NCBI RefSeq assembly: GCF_019904175.1
Contig: NZ_CP061913.1
Coordinates: 2,728,001 to 2,792,000 of the forward strand
Direction: 5' to 3'
Origin: Dactylosporangium vinaceum
Lineage (GTDB): Bacteria; Actinomycetota; Actinomycetes; Mycobacteriales; Micromonosporaceae
DNA: 64,000 nt
Shown: positions 25,216-36,076 of the stretch, piece after piece
Layout: every line of letters begins with the position of its first letter
Position numbering within the stretch: the stretch's first letter is position 1
Notes under the pieces: model-generated
What the model was told of the DNA's origin: nothing
Database searches by the model: none
The model's input: the letters and a program-made list of their open reading frames with translations, nothing else
Position numbers and translations under genes: made by a program

Positions 25216-26054
25216 GACCCTCCACCTGGGACGAGGCCCTCGCCGCCAAGGCGGAGCACCCGGACGCCGTGCCGATCGCGGGCGGCACCGACGTGATGGT
25301 GGAGCTCAACTTCGACAGGCGCCGGCCGGCGGCGCTGCTGGACCTGACCCGGGTCGCGGAGCTCGACGAGTGGACCGCGGACGGCGATGCGCTGCGGATC
25401 GGGGCCGGCGTCTCGTACCGCCGGATCATCGACGAGCTCGGCCGCCGGCTGCCCGGGCTGGCCATGGCCGCCCGGACGGTCGGCTCGCCGCAGATCCGCA
25501 ACCGCGGCACCGTGGGCGGCAACCTCGGCTCGGCCTCGCCGGCCGGCGACGCCCACCCGCCGCTGCTGGCCGCCGGCGCGGAGATCGAGATTGCCTCCCG
25601 CCGCGGCGTGCGGCGGGTCCCCGCGGCCGACTTCTTCACCGGCCCGAAGCGCAGCGTCCTGGCGCCCGACGAGCTGATCGCCGGCTTCCGCCTCGCCCCG
25701 GCCCCGGGCCCGCAGCAGTTCGCGAAGGTCGGCACCCGCAACGCGATGGTGATCGCGGTGTGCTCGTTCGCGCTCGCGCTGGACCCGGTGCGGCGGAGCA
25801 TCGGGACCGGGATCGGCTCGGCCGGCCCGACACCGCTGCGCGCGCCGGAGGCGGAGTCGCTGGCGGCCGAGCTGCCCTGGGAATCCCGGGAGCCGCTGCC
25901 CGACGCGATTGTCTCGCGGTTCGGCACGCTCGTCGCCGCGGCGGCCCGGCCGATCGACGACGTGCGGGGTAGCGCCGCCTACCGCCGGCACGCCCTGAGT
26001 GTGCTCGGTGCAAGGACCTTGCGGTGGGCGTGGGAGGAGTTGCGATGCGGGTGA
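25203..26054 (+). CDS. Xanthine dehydrogenase FAD-binding subunit
   Basis: A 283-residue FAD_binding_5/CO_deh_flav_C protein: VPIAGGTDVMVELN and GSPQIRNRGTVGGNLGSASPAGDAHPP bind FAD. It passes electrons from the iron-sulphur subunit to NAD+. The medium subunit of a three-subunit molybdenum hydroxylase, translated from within the uricase 3' end. Confidence 0.93.
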   Translation: MDFLRPSTWDEALAAKAEHPDAVPIAGGTDVMVELNFDRRRPAALLDLTRVAELDEWTADGDALRIGAGVSYRRIIDELGRRLPGLAMAARTVGSPQIRNRGTVGGNLGSASPAGDAHPPLLAAGAEIEIASRRGVRRVPAADFFTGPKRSVLAPDELIAGFRLAPAPGPQQFAKVGTRNAMVIAVCSFALALDPVRRSIGTGIGSAGPTPLRAPEAESLAAELPWESREPLPDAIVSRFGTLVAAAARPIDDVRGSAAYRRHALSVLGARTLRWAWEELRCG

Positions 26055-26503
26055 ACGTGACAGTGAACGGCGAGGCCGTCGCCGCCGACGACGTGTGGGA
26101 GGGTGAGAGCCTGCTCTACGTCCTGCGGGAGCGGCTCGGCCTGCCCGGCGCCAAGAACGCGTGCGAGCAGGGGGAGTGCGGCTCCTGCACCGTCTACCTC
26201 GACGACACCCCGGTGTGCGCGTGCCTGGTCGCGGCCGGCCAGGCCGAGGGCCGCACCGTCCGGACCGTCGAGGGGCTCGCCGGCCCCGCCGGCCTGCACC
26301 CGATCCAGCAGGCGTTCCTCAGCGCCGGTGCCGTCCAGTGCGGGTTCTGCACGCCGGGTCTCATCGTGGCCGTGCACGACCTGCTGGAGCGCAACCCCGA
26401 CCCCAGCGACCCCGACATCCGCGAGGCGCTGGCCGGCAACCTGTGCCGCTGCACCGGCTACGAGCACATCGTCGCCGCCGTGAAGCTGGCGGCGGCCCGA
26501 TGA
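26045..26503 (+). CDS. Xanthine dehydrogenase 2Fe-2S subunit
   Basis: A 152-residue small subunit with the plant-type 2Fe-2S motif CEQGECGSC…C and the second cluster motif CGFCTPG…CRCTGY. A GGAGGAG site precedes ATG 26045; overlaps the FAD subunit by 10 bp and the next gene by 4. Confidence 0.95.
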   Translation: MRVNVTVNGEAVAADDVWEGESLLYVLRERLGLPGAKNACEQGECGSCTVYLDDTPVCACLVAAGQAEGRTVRTVEGLAGPAGLHPIQQAFLSAGAVQCGFCTPGLIVAVHDLLERNPDPSDPDIREALAGNLCRCTGYEHIVAAVKLAAAR

Positions 26504-27837
26504 TCGTCATCGAGGGCTGCGCGGTCGCCACGGTCGACGCGGACGGCACCGAGCATGCCGACGGGCACATCGTGGTGTCCGGCGACCGGATCGTGGCGGT
26601 CGGCTCCGGCTCATACCGCGGCGACGCCGACGTCACCCGGGTCGACGGCCGCGGCTGCCTGGCCACGCCCGGGCTCGTCAACACCCATCACCACCTCTAC
26701 CAGTGGGCCACCCGCGGCTACGCCCAGCAGGAGATCCTCTTCGGCTGGCTCAAGGAGCTGTACCCGGTCTGGGCCCGCATCGACGCCGGGATCGTGCACG
26801 CCGCCGCGGGCGCGGGCCTGGCCCAGCTCGCGCTGTCCGGCTGCACGACGAGCACCGACCACCACTACGTGTTTCCCCGCGGCGGCGGCGACCTGCTGGC
26901 CGCCGAGATCCAGGCGGCCGGGGAGGTGGGCCTGCGGTTCCACCCGTGCCGCGGGTCGATGGACCTGTCCGAGAAGGACGGCGGGCTGCCGCCGGACTCC
27001 GTCGTGGAGGACACGGAGGCCGCCCTCGCCGCGACCAAGGACGCCATCGACAGGTTCCACGACCCGAAGCCGGGTGCGATGGTGCGCATCGCCGTCGCGC
27101 CGTGCAGCCCGTTCTCGGTCACGCCGCGGCTGATGCGGGAGGCGGCCGAGCTGGCCCGGGCCGAGGGGGTCCGGCTGCACACGCACCTCGCGGAGACGAT
27201 CGAGGAGGAGCGGTACTGCCAGGAGGTCCACGGCTGCACCCCCGTCCAGTATGCGGAGAGCCTCGGCTGGCTCGGTGACGACGTCTGGCTCGCCCACACC
27301 GTGCACCTCGACGACTCCGCGATCGCCCGGCTCGGCGCGACAGGCACCGGCGTCGCCCACTGCCCGAGCTCCAACGGCCGCCTCGGCGCCGGCATCGCCC
27401 CGGTCCGCGACCTGCTGAGGGCCGGGGCGCCGGTCGGCCTCGGCGTCGACGGCGCCGCGTCCCAGGAGGCCGGCCAGCTCGGCGCCGAGCTGCGGCAGGC
27501 CCTGTACCTGGCCCGGCTCCGCGGCGGCCCGGCGGCGCTCACCGCCCGCGAGTCCCTGGCGCTGGGCACCATCGGCGGCGCCCGCTGCCTGGGCCGCGCC
27601 GACGAGCTCGGCTCCCTCGAAGCGGGCAAGCTCGCCGACATCGCCCTCTGGCGCCTCGACGGCCTCGGCCACGCCGGCATCGCCGACCCGGTCGCCGCCC
27701 TGGTCCTGGGCCCGCCCGCACCCCTGGCCCTGCTCCTCGTGGGCGGCCGCGCGGTGGTGCAGGACGGCACGCTGTCCACTGTGGATGAACATGCCCTTGC
27801 CGAGGCACTCGGCCGGGCGGCCGGGGAGCTGCGATGA
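26500..27837 (+). CDS. 8-oxoguanine deaminase
   Basis: A 445-residue amidohydrolase-superfamily enzyme. Metal ligands: NTHHHLYQ, HTHLAET, the HTVHLDD His and Asp in GVDGAASQE. The THHHLYQWATR signature and length match 8-oxoguanine deaminases (to urate directly) better than guanine deaminase. Located between the small and large XDH subunit genes, so guanine-type and xanthine-type inputs to urate are co-expressed. ATGA overlaps on both sides. Another aminopurine or cytosine-like substrate cannot be excluded. Confidence 0.85.
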   Translation: MIVIEGCAVATVDADGTEHADGHIVVSGDRIVAVGSGSYRGDADVTRVDGRGCLATPGLVNTHHHLYQWATRGYAQQEILFGWLKELYPVWARIDAGIVHAAAGAGLAQLALSGCTTSTDHHYVFPRGGGDLLAAEIQAAGEVGLRFHPCRGSMDLSEKDGGLPPDSVVEDTEAALAATKDAIDRFHDPKPGAMVRIAVAPCSPFSVTPRLMREAAELARAEGVRLHTHLAETIEEERYCQEVHGCTPVQYAESLGWLGDDVWLAHTVHLDDSAIARLGATGTGVAHCPSSNGRLGAGIAPVRDLLRAGAPVGLGVDGAASQEAGQLGAELRQALYLARLRGGPAALTARESLALGTIGGARCLGRADELGSLEAGKLADIALWRLDGLGHAGIADPVAALVLGPPAPLALLLVGGRAVVQDGTLSTVDEHALAEALGRAAGELR

Positions 27838-29984
27838 GCAGCGCTGTCAAGAGCGAGACCGCGGGTGTCATCGGTACCTCACCGATCCGCCCCGACGGCA
27901 CGCTGAAGGTCACCGGCGAGTTCGCGTTCTCGTCCGACCTGTGGGCCGACCGGATGCTGTGGGGCGCCACCCTGCGCAGCCCGCACCCGCGGGCCCGGAT
28001 CGTCTCCATCGACCTCACCGGGGCCGTGGCACTGCCCGGCGTCCACGCGGTCCTGACCGCCGAGGACGTGCGCGGCGACAAGCACTACGGCCTGGAGCAC
28101 CGCGACCAGCCGGTCCTCGCCATGGGGGAGGTCCGCTACGCGGGCGAGCCGGTCGCGATCGTCGCCGCCGACCACCCCGAGACCGCCCGCCGCGCCGCCG
28201 CCCGGATCGTTGTCGAGTACGAGGTGCTGACCCCGGTGATCGACGCCGAGGACGGTGAGGTCCTGCGCCACGTGCCGATCCGCAAGGGCCCGCAGGACGT
28301 CACCGCGCCGGTGGTGGTGACCGGCGAGTACGAGGTCGGCATGCAGGACCAGGCGTTCCTCGGCCCCGAGTCGGGGCTGGCGATCCCGGCCGAGGACGGC
28401 GGCGTCGACCTGTTCATCGCGACCCAGTGGCTGCACGGCGACCTCTGGCAGGTGGCCGACTGCCTCGGGCTGCCGCACGACAAGGTCCGGCTCAGCCTGG
28501 CCGGGGTCGGCGGCGCGTTCGGTGGCCGGGAGGACGTGTCGATGCAGGTCCACGCCTGCATGCTGGCGCTGCACACCGGCCGGCCGGTGAAGATGGTGTA
28601 CTCGCGCGAGGAGTCCTTCTTCGGGCACGTCCACCGGCACCCGGCGAAGCTGCGCTACGAGCACGGCGCCGACGAGGACGGCCGCCTCCTCTACGTCAAG
28701 GCGCGGATCCTGCTCGACGGCGGCGCCTACGCCTCGACGTCGGCCGCGGTCGTCGCCAACGCCACCACCCTCGGCGTCGGCCCCTACCGGGTGCCGAGCG
28801 TCACCGTCGACGGGTACGCCGTCTACACCAACAACCCGCCGTGCGGCGCGATGCGCGGCTTCGGGGCCGTGCAGGCGTGCTTCGCCTATGAGTCGCAGAT
28901 GGACCGGCTCGCCGAGGCGCTCGGCCTCGACCCGGTGGAGGTCCGGTCCCGCAACGCCCTGGAGCCCGGCGACACCATGCCCACCGGCCAGGTCGTCAGC
29001 GGCCCGGCCCCGATCGCCGACCTGCTGCGCCGGGTCCGCAACGCCCCACCGCCCGCCGAAGCCGCGACCGACCTGCGCGAACTGCCCGGCGGCGTCGCGA
29101 ACACCACCCACGGCGAGGGCGTGCGGCGGGGCGTCGGCTACGGGATCGGCATCAAGAACGTCGGCTTCTCCGAGGGCTTCGACGACTACTCCACCGCCCG
29201 GGTCCGCCTGGAGCTGGTCGGCGGCGAACCGGCCGCGGTCGTGCACACCGCCGCCGCGGAGGTCGGCCAGGGCCTGGTCACGATCCTCGCGCAGATCGTG
29301 CGGACCGAGCTCGGCGTGGAGCAGGTCACGGTGGCGACCGCCGACACGACGATCGGCAGCGCCGGCTCGTCATCGGCGTCCCGGCAGACCTACGTCACCG
29401 GCGGCGCGGTGCAAGCCGCCTGCGCGGCCGTGCTCCGGGAGCTGGAGCGCCGCGGCGGCGTGCTCGGCGACGAGCCGATCGACGAGACCGTCGAGTGGCG
29501 GCACAAGCCGACGTTCCCGCTCGACCCGCAGACCGGCCAGGGCAACGCGCACGTGCAGTACGCGTTCGCCGCCCACCGGGCCACCGTCGACGTCGACGTC
29601 GAGCTCGGCCTGGTCCGGGTCGTCGAGATCGCCACCGCCCAGGACGTGGGCCGGGCACTGCACCCGCAGTCGGTCCGCGGCCAGATCGCCGGCGGCACCG
29701 CCCAGGGCCTCGGCCTCGCCGTCATGGAGGAGATCCAGCTCGTCGACGGCCGGATCCGCAACCCGTCGTTCACCGACTACCTGATCCCGACCATCCTCGA
29801 CGTGCCGCCCATGCACATCGACGTGCTGGAGCTCGGCGATCCGGAGGCGCCGTACGGGCTGCGCGGCATCGGCGAGCCCCCGACCATCTCCTCCACCCCG
29901 GCCATCGTCGCCGCCATCCGCGCCGCCACCGGCCTGGCCCTGCGCCGCGTCCCCGTCCGCCCCGAGCACCTGACAGGAACGTGA
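27834..29984 (+). CDS. Xanthine dehydrogenase molybdopterin subunit
   Basis: A 716-residue large subunit of the molybdenum hydroxylase family: N-terminal ALD_XDH domain ([30 protein letters not shown]), Moco-binding [29 protein letters not shown]-type [14 protein letters not shown] and the C-terminal GIGEPP (catalytic Glu region). Oxidises hypoxanthine/xanthine to urate. No XdhC-type Moco insertion chaperone is visible in the window. Confidence 0.94.
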   Translation: MSSAVKSETAGVIGTSPIRPDGTLKVTGEFAFSSDLWADRMLWGATLRSPHPRARIVSIDLTGAVALPGVHAVLTAEDVRGDKHYGLEHRDQPVLAMGEVRYAGEPVAIVAADHPETARRAAARIVVEYEVLTPVIDAEDGEVLRHVPIRKGPQDVTAPVVVTGEYEVGMQDQAFLGPESGLAIPAEDGGVDLFIATQWLHGDLWQVADCLGLPHDKVRLSLAGVGGAFGGREDVSMQVHACMLALHTGRPVKMVYSREESFFGHVHRHPAKLRYEHGADEDGRLLYVKARILLDGGAYASTSAAVVANATTLGVGPYRVPSVTVDGYAVYTNNPPCGAMRGFGAVQACFAYESQMDRLAEALGLDPVEVRSRNALEPGDTMPTGQVVSGPAPIADLLRRVRNAPPPAEAATDLRELPGGVANTTHGEGVRRGVGYGIGIKNVGFSEGFDDYSTARVRLELVGGEPAAVVHTAAAEVGQGLVTILAQIVRTELGVEQVTVATADTTIGSAGSSSASRQTYVTGGAVQAACAAVLRELERRGGVLGDEPIDETVEWRHKPTFPLDPQTGQGNAHVQYAFAAHRATVDVDVELGLVRVVEIATAQDVGRALHPQSVRGQIAGGTAQGLGLAVMEEIQLVDGRIRNPSFTDYLIPTILDVPPMHIDVLELGDPEAPYGLRGIGEPPTISSTPAIVAAIRAATGLALRRVPVRPEHLTGT

Positions 29985-29989
29985 CGGCG

Positions 29990-31135
29990 ATGGCCCTGAC
30001 CGACCGCGATCTGGAAGAGCTGCTGGCCCGGGTCGGGCCGGCCACCCCGGCCGCCGTCCCCCTCACCCGGCGGCCGATCCACACGGTGTATGTCCCGGCC
30101 GCGGACTTCACGACCGCGACCGTGGGGGAGTGGGCGAGCGCGGCCCGGATCCTGGTCCGCGATCACGGCCGCCCGCCGTTCCCGGACGACATCGTGGAGA
30201 TGATCCTGTCCAAGCTGGTCACCACGCCGATCGAGGACCTGCGGGTCGACTTCGAGGACGGCTACGGCCACCGCCCCGACGAGGAGGAGGACGCCCACGC
30301 CACCGCGGCCGGCGGCGCCCTGCGCGGCGAGCCACCCGCATTCTTCGGCCTGCGCTCCAAGAGCCTCGAGCCCGCGACCGTACTGCGGGCCGCCCGCACG
30401 ATCGACCTGTTCCTCACGGCGCTCGGACCCCCACCGGAGGGGTTCGTCATCACGTTCCCGAAGGCCGGCTCGCCCGCCTACGCCGAGGCCGCCGTCCTGC
30501 TGTGCCGGCAGCTGGAGCGCGCGCACGGCCTGCCCGACGGCACGCTGCACTTCGAGCTGCAGGTCGAGACCCCGCAGGCGATCCTCGGGCCCGACGGGCG
30601 CAGCCCACTCCCCGAGATGATCGCCCGCTCCCAGGGGCGCCTCACCGGCCTGCACTACGGCACCTACGACTACAGCACCGCCCTCGGCATCGCCCCCGGC
30701 CACCAGAGCCTCGAACACCCGGTGGCCGACCACGCGAAGGCGGTCATGCAGGTCGCCGCGGCCGGCACCGGTGTCGACGTCGTCGACGGCTCCACGAACA
30801 TCATCCCGGCCGGCGCCACCGAGGACGTCCACCGCGCCTGGGCCCTGCACGCCCGCCTGGTCCGCCGCAGCCTGGAGCGCGGCATCTACCAGGGCTGGGA
30901 CCTGCACCCCGGGCACCTGGTCACCCGCTGGGGGGCCACGTTCGAGTTCTACCGCGACGGCGTCACCGAAGCCTCGCGCCGCCTGGGCCACTACCTGGGC
31001 CGCCGGGTCCGCGGCCACCTCGACGAGCCGGCCACGGCCCGCGCGATGGCCCGCTTCCTGCTGCGCGGCCTGCACTGCGGCGCCCTGCGGCCCGGCGACG
31101 TCCGCCACCCCGTCGACGTGCTGGAGGCCCTGTGA
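29990..31135 (+). CDS. DUF6986-like aldolase/citrate-lyase superfamily protein
   Basis: A 381-residue TIM-barrel protein of the HpcH/HpaI-CitE-malate synthase superfamily. Acidic strand [18 protein letters not shown], metal-ligand Glu in [12 protein letters not shown], Asp in [13 protein letters not shown], and a WDLHPGHLV end. Its activity is not established. Placed between XDH and allantoinase it may act on glyoxylate or a related 2-oxo acid from ureidoglycolate. A GTG at 29981 overlapping the XDH stop is an alternative start; ATG 29990 is better spaced from AGGA. Confidence 0.75.
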   Translation: MALTDRDLEELLARVGPATPAAVPLTRRPIHTVYVPAADFTTATVGEWASAARILVRDHGRPPFPDDIVEMILSKLVTTPIEDLRVDFEDGYGHRPDEEEDAHATAAGGALRGEPPAFFGLRSKSLEPATVLRAARTIDLFLTALGPPPEGFVITFPKAGSPAYAEAAVLLCRQLERAHGLPDGTLHFELQVETPQAILGPDGRSPLPEMIARSQGRLTGLHYGTYDYSTALGIAPGHQSLEHPVADHAKAVMQVAAAGTGVDVVDGSTNIIPAGATEDVHRAWALHARLVRRSLERGIYQGWDLHPGHLVTRWGATFEFYRDGVTEASRRLGHYLGRRVRGHLDEPATARAMARFLLRGLHCGALRPGDVRHPVDVLEAL

Positions 31136-32439
31136 CATTCTCCCTGCGCTCCCGGCAGGTCTACCTCCCCGACGGCCCGCGCGCCGCCACCGTGACCGTC
31201 CGCGACGGGCGGATCGCCGCGGTCGGCGACTTCCAGTCCACGGTGGACGGTCCGGTCACCGACCTCGGCCCGCTCGCGCTGCTGCCCGGGCTCGTGGACA
31301 CGCACGTGCACGTGAACGAGCCCGGCCGGACCGAGTGGGAGGGCTTCGCCACCGCCACCCGCGCGGCCGCCGCCGGTGGTGTCACGACGATCCTCGACAT
31401 GCCGCTCAACTCGCTGCCGCCGACGACGACGGTGGCCGCGCTGCGGGAGAAGCAGGCCGCCGCGCTGGACAAGTGCTTCGTGGACGTCGGGTTCTGGGGC
31501 GGCGCGATCCCCGGCAACGTCGACGATCTGCGGCCGCTGCACGAGGCCGGCGTCTTCGGCTTCAAGAGCTTCCTGGTCGACTCCGGGGTGCCCGAGTTTC
31601 CGCCGCTCGACCGGGCCGGGCTGCACGAGGCCTTCGGCGCCGTCGACGCGCTGTTCATCGTGCACGCGGAGGACCCCTCGCGGCTGCACGACGCCCGCGC
31701 GTCCCGGGCCTACGCGGACTTCCTGGCCTCCCGCCCGGCCGCGGCCGAGGTGTCGGCGGTGCAGACGGCGCTCGAGGTCGCCCGCGCGACCGCCCGGCGG
31801 GTGCACATCCTGCACCTGTCGGCCGCCGACGCGCTGCCGCTGCTGCGGGAGGCCCAGGCCGGCGGGGTCCGGGCGACGGCGGAGACCTGCCCCCACTACC
31901 TGATCCTCGACGGGCAGGCGGTGCCGGACGGGGCGACCGAGTACAAGTGCTGCCCTCCGATCCGAGACCCGGCCAACCAGGACCGGCTCTGGGGCGGCCT
32001 GGCCGACGGCACCATCTCACTCATCGTCTCCGACCACTCGCCGTCGACCCCGGAGCTCAAGCGCCGCGACACGGGCGACTTCGCCGCGGCCTGGGGCGGG
32101 ATCGCCTCGCTGCAGCTGGGCCTGCCCGCGGTGTGGACGGCGGCCCGCGAGCGCGGCTTCACCCTGGCCGACGTCGTGCGCTGGATGGCGCTCGGCCCGG
32201 CCGACCTGGCCGGTCTGCACCACAAGGGCCGGATCGCCCCCGGCGCCGACGCCGACCTGGTCGCCTTCGACCCGTCCGCGACGTTCGTCGTCGACCCGGC
32301 CGCGCTGCACCACCGCCACCCGGTCACCCCGTACGCCACCCGCGAGCTCACCGGCACCGTCCGCACGACCTGGCTGCGCGGCGAGCCGATCGGGGACACC
32401 CCGAAGGGCCGTTTCCTGCAACGGGAGGATGCCCGATGA
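31132..32439 (+). CDS. allB: Allantoinase
   Basis: A 435-residue cyclic amidohydrolase hydrolysing allantoin to allantoate. Binuclear metal site: [16 protein letters not shown], carboxylated Lys in GFKSFLVD, His in [18 protein letters not shown], and Asp in [14 protein letters not shown] start overlaps the previous stop (GTGA) with GGAGG upstream. Confidence 0.95.
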   Translation: MTFSLRSRQVYLPDGPRAATVTVRDGRIAAVGDFQSTVDGPVTDLGPLALLPGLVDTHVHVNEPGRTEWEGFATATRAAAAGGVTTILDMPLNSLPPTTTVAALREKQAAALDKCFVDVGFWGGAIPGNVDDLRPLHEAGVFGFKSFLVDSGVPEFPPLDRAGLHEAFGAVDALFIVHAEDPSRLHDARASRAYADFLASRPAAAEVSAVQTALEVARATARRVHILHLSAADALPLLREAQAGGVRATAETCPHYLILDGQAVPDGATEYKCCPPIRDPANQDRLWGGLADGTISLIVSDHSPSTPELKRRDTGDFAAAWGGIASLQLGLPAVWTAARERGFTLADVVRWMALGPADLAGLHHKGRIAPGADADLVAFDPSATFVVDPAALHHRHPVTPYATRELTGTVRTTWLRGEPIGDTPKGRFLQREDAR

Positions 32440-33392
32440 CGTTCACCGACCTGACCGACCTGGCGTCGCGGCTGCTGGGCGGGGGCGTGGTCGCGGCCAA
32501 CGACGAGTTCTTCGCGGCCATGGACAACCTCGTCAACCCGGCGCCGTCGCAGTTCGAGACGTGGACCTACGGCCCGAAGGGCAAGGTGTACGACGGCTGG
32601 GAGACGCGGCGGCGGCGCGCGCCCGGCCACGACTGGGCGATCGTCCGGCTCGGCGCGCCCGGGCGGATCCACGGCGTGGTCGTCGACACCGCCCACTTCA
32701 CCGGCAACTTCCCGCCCTTCGCATCGGTGGACGCCGCCGAGCTCCCGGGCCACCCGTCGCCGGCCGACCTGGCGGCTGCCGACTGGACGCCCATCGTGCC
32801 GAAGTCGCCGCTCAAGGGCGACAACCGCAACCACTTCCCGGTCGCGCCCGGGCCCCGCCACACCCACGTGCGGCTCAACATCTTCCCCGACGGCGGCGTC
32901 GCCCGGCTGCGGGTGCACGGCGTCGTGGCGCCCGACCCGGCCCTGCTGCACGGCCTGACTGTGAACCTGGCCGCGATGGAGCTCGGGGCCGTGGTGGCCG
33001 GGTGCAGCGACATGTTCTACGGCTCCCCGGGCAACCTGCTGCTGCCCGACCGGGCCCGCCAGATGAGCGAGGGCTGGGAGACGGCCCGCCGCCGCGAGCC
33101 CGGCAACGAGTGGGTGCTCGTCCGCCTGGCCGCGGCCGGCCGGGTGCGGCTGGTGGAGCTGGACACCACCCACTTCAAGGGCAACGCCCCCGGCTCCGCC
33201 GCCCTGCGGGCCACCGCCGACCCGGGCGACGAGACGGCCTGGTTCGACCTGGTGCCCCAGACGCCACTGCAGCCGGACACCCGGCACTTCCACCGCATCG
33301 ACTCGCCGCATCCGGCGACGCACGTGCGGCTGGACATCCACCCGGACGGCGGCCTGGCCCGGCTGCGGGTGTGGGGCGAGACCGACGGTTAG
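32436..33392 (+). CDS. alc: Allantoicase
   Basis: A 318-residue allantoicase, made of two homologous jelly-roll halves ([20 protein letters not shown] near residue 54 and [20 protein letters not shown] near 213). Hydrolyses allantoate to ureidoglycolate and urea. Last gene of the purine operon. Ureidoglycolate lyase and urease are not in the window. TAG overlaps the stop of the convergent GNAT gene. Confidence 0.95.
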   Translation: MTFTDLTDLASRLLGGGVVAANDEFFAAMDNLVNPAPSQFETWTYGPKGKVYDGWETRRRRAPGHDWAIVRLGAPGRIHGVVVDTAHFTGNFPPFASVDAAELPGHPSPADLAAADWTPIVPKSPLKGDNRNHFPVAPGPRHTHVRLNIFPDGGVARLRVHGVVAPDPALLHGLTVNLAAMELGAVVAGCSDMFYGSPGNLLLPDRARQMSEGWETARRREPGNEWVLVRLAAAGRVRLVELDTTHFKGNAPGSAALRATADPGDETAWFDLVPQTPLQPDTRHFHRIDSPHPATHVRLDIHPDGGLARLRVWGETDG

Positions 33393-33868
33393 GAGCCGAG
33401 CTTCAGCCGCATCGCGGTGTTCGTCTCGCGGGTGAAGCCCAGCCGCTCGTAGACCGACTGCCCGTCGGGCGTGGCGAACAGCCGCACGGTCGGCACGGCC
33501 CGATCGCCGAACCAGGCCAGCAGCGCTTCGAGGCACGCGGTCGAGAGACCCCGGCGGCGGTACTCCTCGTCCGTCGCCACATTGAAGATGTACCCGATCG
33601 AGCCGTCCGGGTTGCCGGGCGAGCCGAGGTGCACGTCGATCGTGCCCACGGCGCACGCGGCCAGCCCGGGCCCGTCCGGCCGGTCCACCACGAACGCGGC
33701 GAGGGAGGCGTCCGGGCCGGGCAGCCGCCGGTGCAGCTCGGCCGCCGCGCGCCGGGACCAGTCACCCGGCGGCACCCGGGAGCCCTCCATGGCTGACAGC
33801 ATCACGATCCGCAGCCGGATCAGCTCATCGGTGTCGGCCAGGGTCGCGCGCCGCACGGAAATGCCCAC
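33389..33868 (-). CDS. GNAT family N-acetyltransferase
   Basis: A 159-residue GNAT protein: VRRATLADTDELIRLR start, ATDEEYRRRGLSTACLEALLAW acetyl-CoA loop, VYERLGF near the end. The long minus-strand frame above 33868 is antisense to the next module, so the GTG at 33868 is used; GTG 33856 is possible. Substrate unknown. Confidence 0.82.
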   Translation of the reverse strand: MGISVRRATLADTDELIRLRIVMLSAMEGSRVPPGDWSRRAAAELHRRLPGPDASLAAFVVDRPDGPGLAACAVGTIDVHLGSPGNPDGSIGYIFNVATDEEYRRRGLSTACLEALLAWFGDRAVPTVRLFATPDGQSVYERLGFTRETNTAMRLKLGS

Positions 33869-33934
33869 AGCCGGCAAACGTACCCGGAGCACCGCGGCCC
33901 GGCGCGGCCGGCACCCGGCGGAGCCGTCCGCCCC

Positions 33935-35200
33935 GTGACGCCGGCTGTCCGTCAGATACCGCCGACATCTTCCGGCGTGAGATCGGCGGACAGCGTGAGC
34001 GTCTCGACAGGCACATCCACACTGTGCCGGCGGTGCGGCCAGGCCGCTCCCGGCGCGCCCGGCCGCTGCACCTACTGCGGCTCGCCCCTCAACCGTGCGG
34101 CCGCCTTCCCGGTGCGCGGCCCGGCCGCAGCAATCGCACCGGCGATCCCGATGGCACGAACGCCGTACGAGGGGCCGGTCCACCGGTTCGAGCCCGCGCG
34201 GCTCGACGCCGGCGGGCCCGGTCTGAGCCGCCGGACCCGCCGGCTGCTCGGGGCCGGGGCCGCCGGCGCGATCCTCGCGGTGGCGGCGCTCATCGTGCTG
34301 CGACCCGCCCCACCCAGCCCGGCCGGCGCCGTCCGGGACTACTTCGACCACCTCGCCGCCGGCGACACGGCGGCCGCCCTGGCCCTCGTCGACTCCGGCG
34401 AGTCCTATACGCCGCGGGCCGCGCCGCTGCTCGTCGCGGCCGCCCTCGCCGACCCCGCGAACCGCCCCGGCGGCCTCACCGTCACGGCCACCGAGGAGCC
34501 GGAGCGCGGCGGCCCCTACTCGACGGTGACGGCCACCTACAAGCTCGGCGGGCAGACGGTGGAGCAGCTGTTCGCGGTCGTCGCGACGCCTGACGAGCAG
34601 CCGCCGTACCGGCTGGAGCGGCCCTTCCTGACCCTTACCGCGCAGGTGCCGGTCGGGCTGGCCACCACCGTCAACGGGGTCGCCGTCGACGGGGCCGCGC
34701 TCGCCCGGGGCACCCCGGCGTTCCCGGGCGTCTATACGGGCACGACGAGCGGCAATGCGCTGTTCGCCGGCGGCACCCGGGCCGCGACCGTCCGGTCCGA
34801 CGGCCAGGGCGCCCGGGCCGACATCGCGTTCGGGGCGCCGGCTGTCGCGCCGGGGGCGCCGAAGGCCGTCCAGACCGCTGTCGAGGAGTACCTGGACCGG
34901 TACTGCATCAACGGCCCGGTCACCTCCCAGTGCCCGCTGCGGGGAGCGCCGTACAAGGCGTACGGGCAGAAGACCACCTGGGCGATCACCACGTATCCGC
35001 AGGTCCAGCTCACCCCGGACAGCTCGGGCCGGGTCCAGGTGGCGTTCGCGACCGCCACCGAGGGCTCGGCGGCCTACACCGTCACCTGGTCCGACTCCAG
35101 CGGCGCGCCGCAGACCGCGACCGGCACCGTGCCGGTCACTACTCGGGGCTACGCGAGCCTCGGCAACGACGGCACCATCACCATCTCGCTCGGCTACTGA
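33935..35200 (+). CDS. Zinc-ribbon single-TM protein with extracellular domain (CHAT module)
   Basis: Up to 421 residues. A cytoplasmic zinc ribbon (Cys31, 34, 45, 48; CRRCG…CTYCG), an Ala/Pro linker, one TM helix (about 105-125), and a beta-rich extracytoplasmic part: an NTF2-like stretch (VRDYFDHLAAGDTAAALALVDS) then TVNGVAVDG-type strands. The start is uncertain; GTGs at 33977 and 33995 also keep the ribbon. Family not recognised. It heads three closely packed genes ending in a CHAT protease, 17 bp before the next start. Confidence 0.75.
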   Translation: MTPAVRQIPPTSSGVRSADSVSVSTGTSTLCRRCGQAAPGAPGRCTYCGSPLNRAAAFPVRGPAAAIAPAIPMARTPYEGPVHRFEPARLDAGGPGLSRRTRRLLGAGAAGAILAVAALIVLRPAPPSPAGAVRDYFDHLAAGDTAAALALVDSGESYTPRAAPLLVAAALADPANRPGGLTVTATEEPERGGPYSTVTATYKLGGQTVEQLFAVVATPDEQPPYRLERPFLTLTAQVPVGLATTVNGVAVDGAALARGTPAFPGVYTGTTSGNALFAGGTRAATVRSDGQGARADIAFGAPAVAPGAPKAVQTAVEEYLDRYCINGPVTSQCPLRGAPYKAYGQKTTWAITTYPQVQLTPDSSGRVQVAFATATEGSAAYTVTWSDSSGAPQTATGTVPVTTRGYASLGNDGTITISLGY

Positions 35201-35217
35201 CGACACCTGGAGGAGCG

Positions 35218-36072
35218 TTGACCACCACCGATCAGTGGGGCGCGGCCGGAGCGCCCGACGAGGACATCGCATACCGCACCCAGTCCCTCAAGTTCCGCGG
35301 CATCGAACTCGCGCTCGACGAGTCGGTGTCGGCGCAGGCGATCGTCCGGCTGTGGCTCTACGCCGCGGCCGCCAGCGTCACGGTCTTCATGGTGTTCTTC
35401 GTGCTCGCGCTGTTCGCCCTCATCGGCGGCGGGGCGAGCGGCAGCGCCGCCGGGTTCGCGGGCTTCGGCATCATGCTGCCGCTGGGCGGCCTGGCCGGGT
35501 TCGTGGCGTTCTGGCTGGTGCTGCTGCTGGCGAAGTTCCAGGAGCCGGTGGCCGAGTGGAAGACGCTCATCGAGGGCAAGGCCGCCGCGGCCGAGTCGTC
35601 CTACGCGGCGATCTACCACTCGCTGGCCCGCCGCCGCATCCCGGTCGGCGTCACCGCCCGGCGGATCCGCAGCGACCTGCTGAACGAGTCGGTCAACAAC
35701 CGGCTGATCGTCACCGAGCGGACGTACGTGGCCTACGTGTCCGTCTTCGCGTTCGGCACCTCGCTCTACGTCGGCTGGATGATGTGGCGCAACCGGCGTG
35801 GCGCGAGCCTCATCGCCCAGTTCGTGAAGGACCTCGTCGGCAGCATGCTCGGCCGCACCGGGATCATCAACCAGATGCTGCGCACCGAGCGGGTGCGGGC
35901 GATGCGCGAGGCCGTCCACTCGGCCGTGCGCGAGGGCGTGGACGCGGCCGTCGACGGCATCCAGATGCCGATCGCCGCCACGTTCGGCTACGAGATCCCG
36001 ATCGAGTCGGGCGCGACCGCCCCGGCCATCCCGGCCTACGCCGCCAACCGGCCCCAGCACGGGCTGAGCTGA
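35218..36072 (+). CDS. Two-TM protein of the CHAT module
   Basis: A 284-residue protein starting at TTG, chosen because GGAGGAG lies just upstream and no ATG/GTG is well placed. Residues about 45-110 form two long TM helices (SVTVFMVFFVLALFALI; LAGFVAFWLVLLLAKF). A mainly helical cytoplasmic part follows, with Arg-rich RRRIPVGVTARRIRS and a third weak hydrophobic stretch (YVSVFAFGTSLYVGWMMW). Unrecognised family. Only 4 bp separate it from the CHAT gene. Confidence 0.7.
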   Translation: MTTTDQWGAAGAPDEDIAYRTQSLKFRGIELALDESVSAQAIVRLWLYAAAASVTVFMVFFVLALFALIGGGASGSAAGFAGFGIMLPLGGLAGFVAFWLVLLLAKFQEPVAEWKTLIEGKAAAAESSYAAIYHSLARRRIPVGVTARRIRSDLLNESVNNRLIVTERTYVAYVSVFAFGTSLYVGWMMWRNRRGASLIAQFVKDLVGSMLGRTGIINQMLRTERVRAMREAVHSAVREGVDAAVDGIQMPIAATFGYEIPIESGATAPAIPAYAANRPQHGLS

Positions 36073-36076
36073 CGAC

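Noticed and set aside
33869..35272. Minus-strand extension of the GNAT frame
   Set aside because: Antisense to the zinc-ribbon gene, Arg/Gly-rich, no domain; the acetyltransferase fold begins at 33868.
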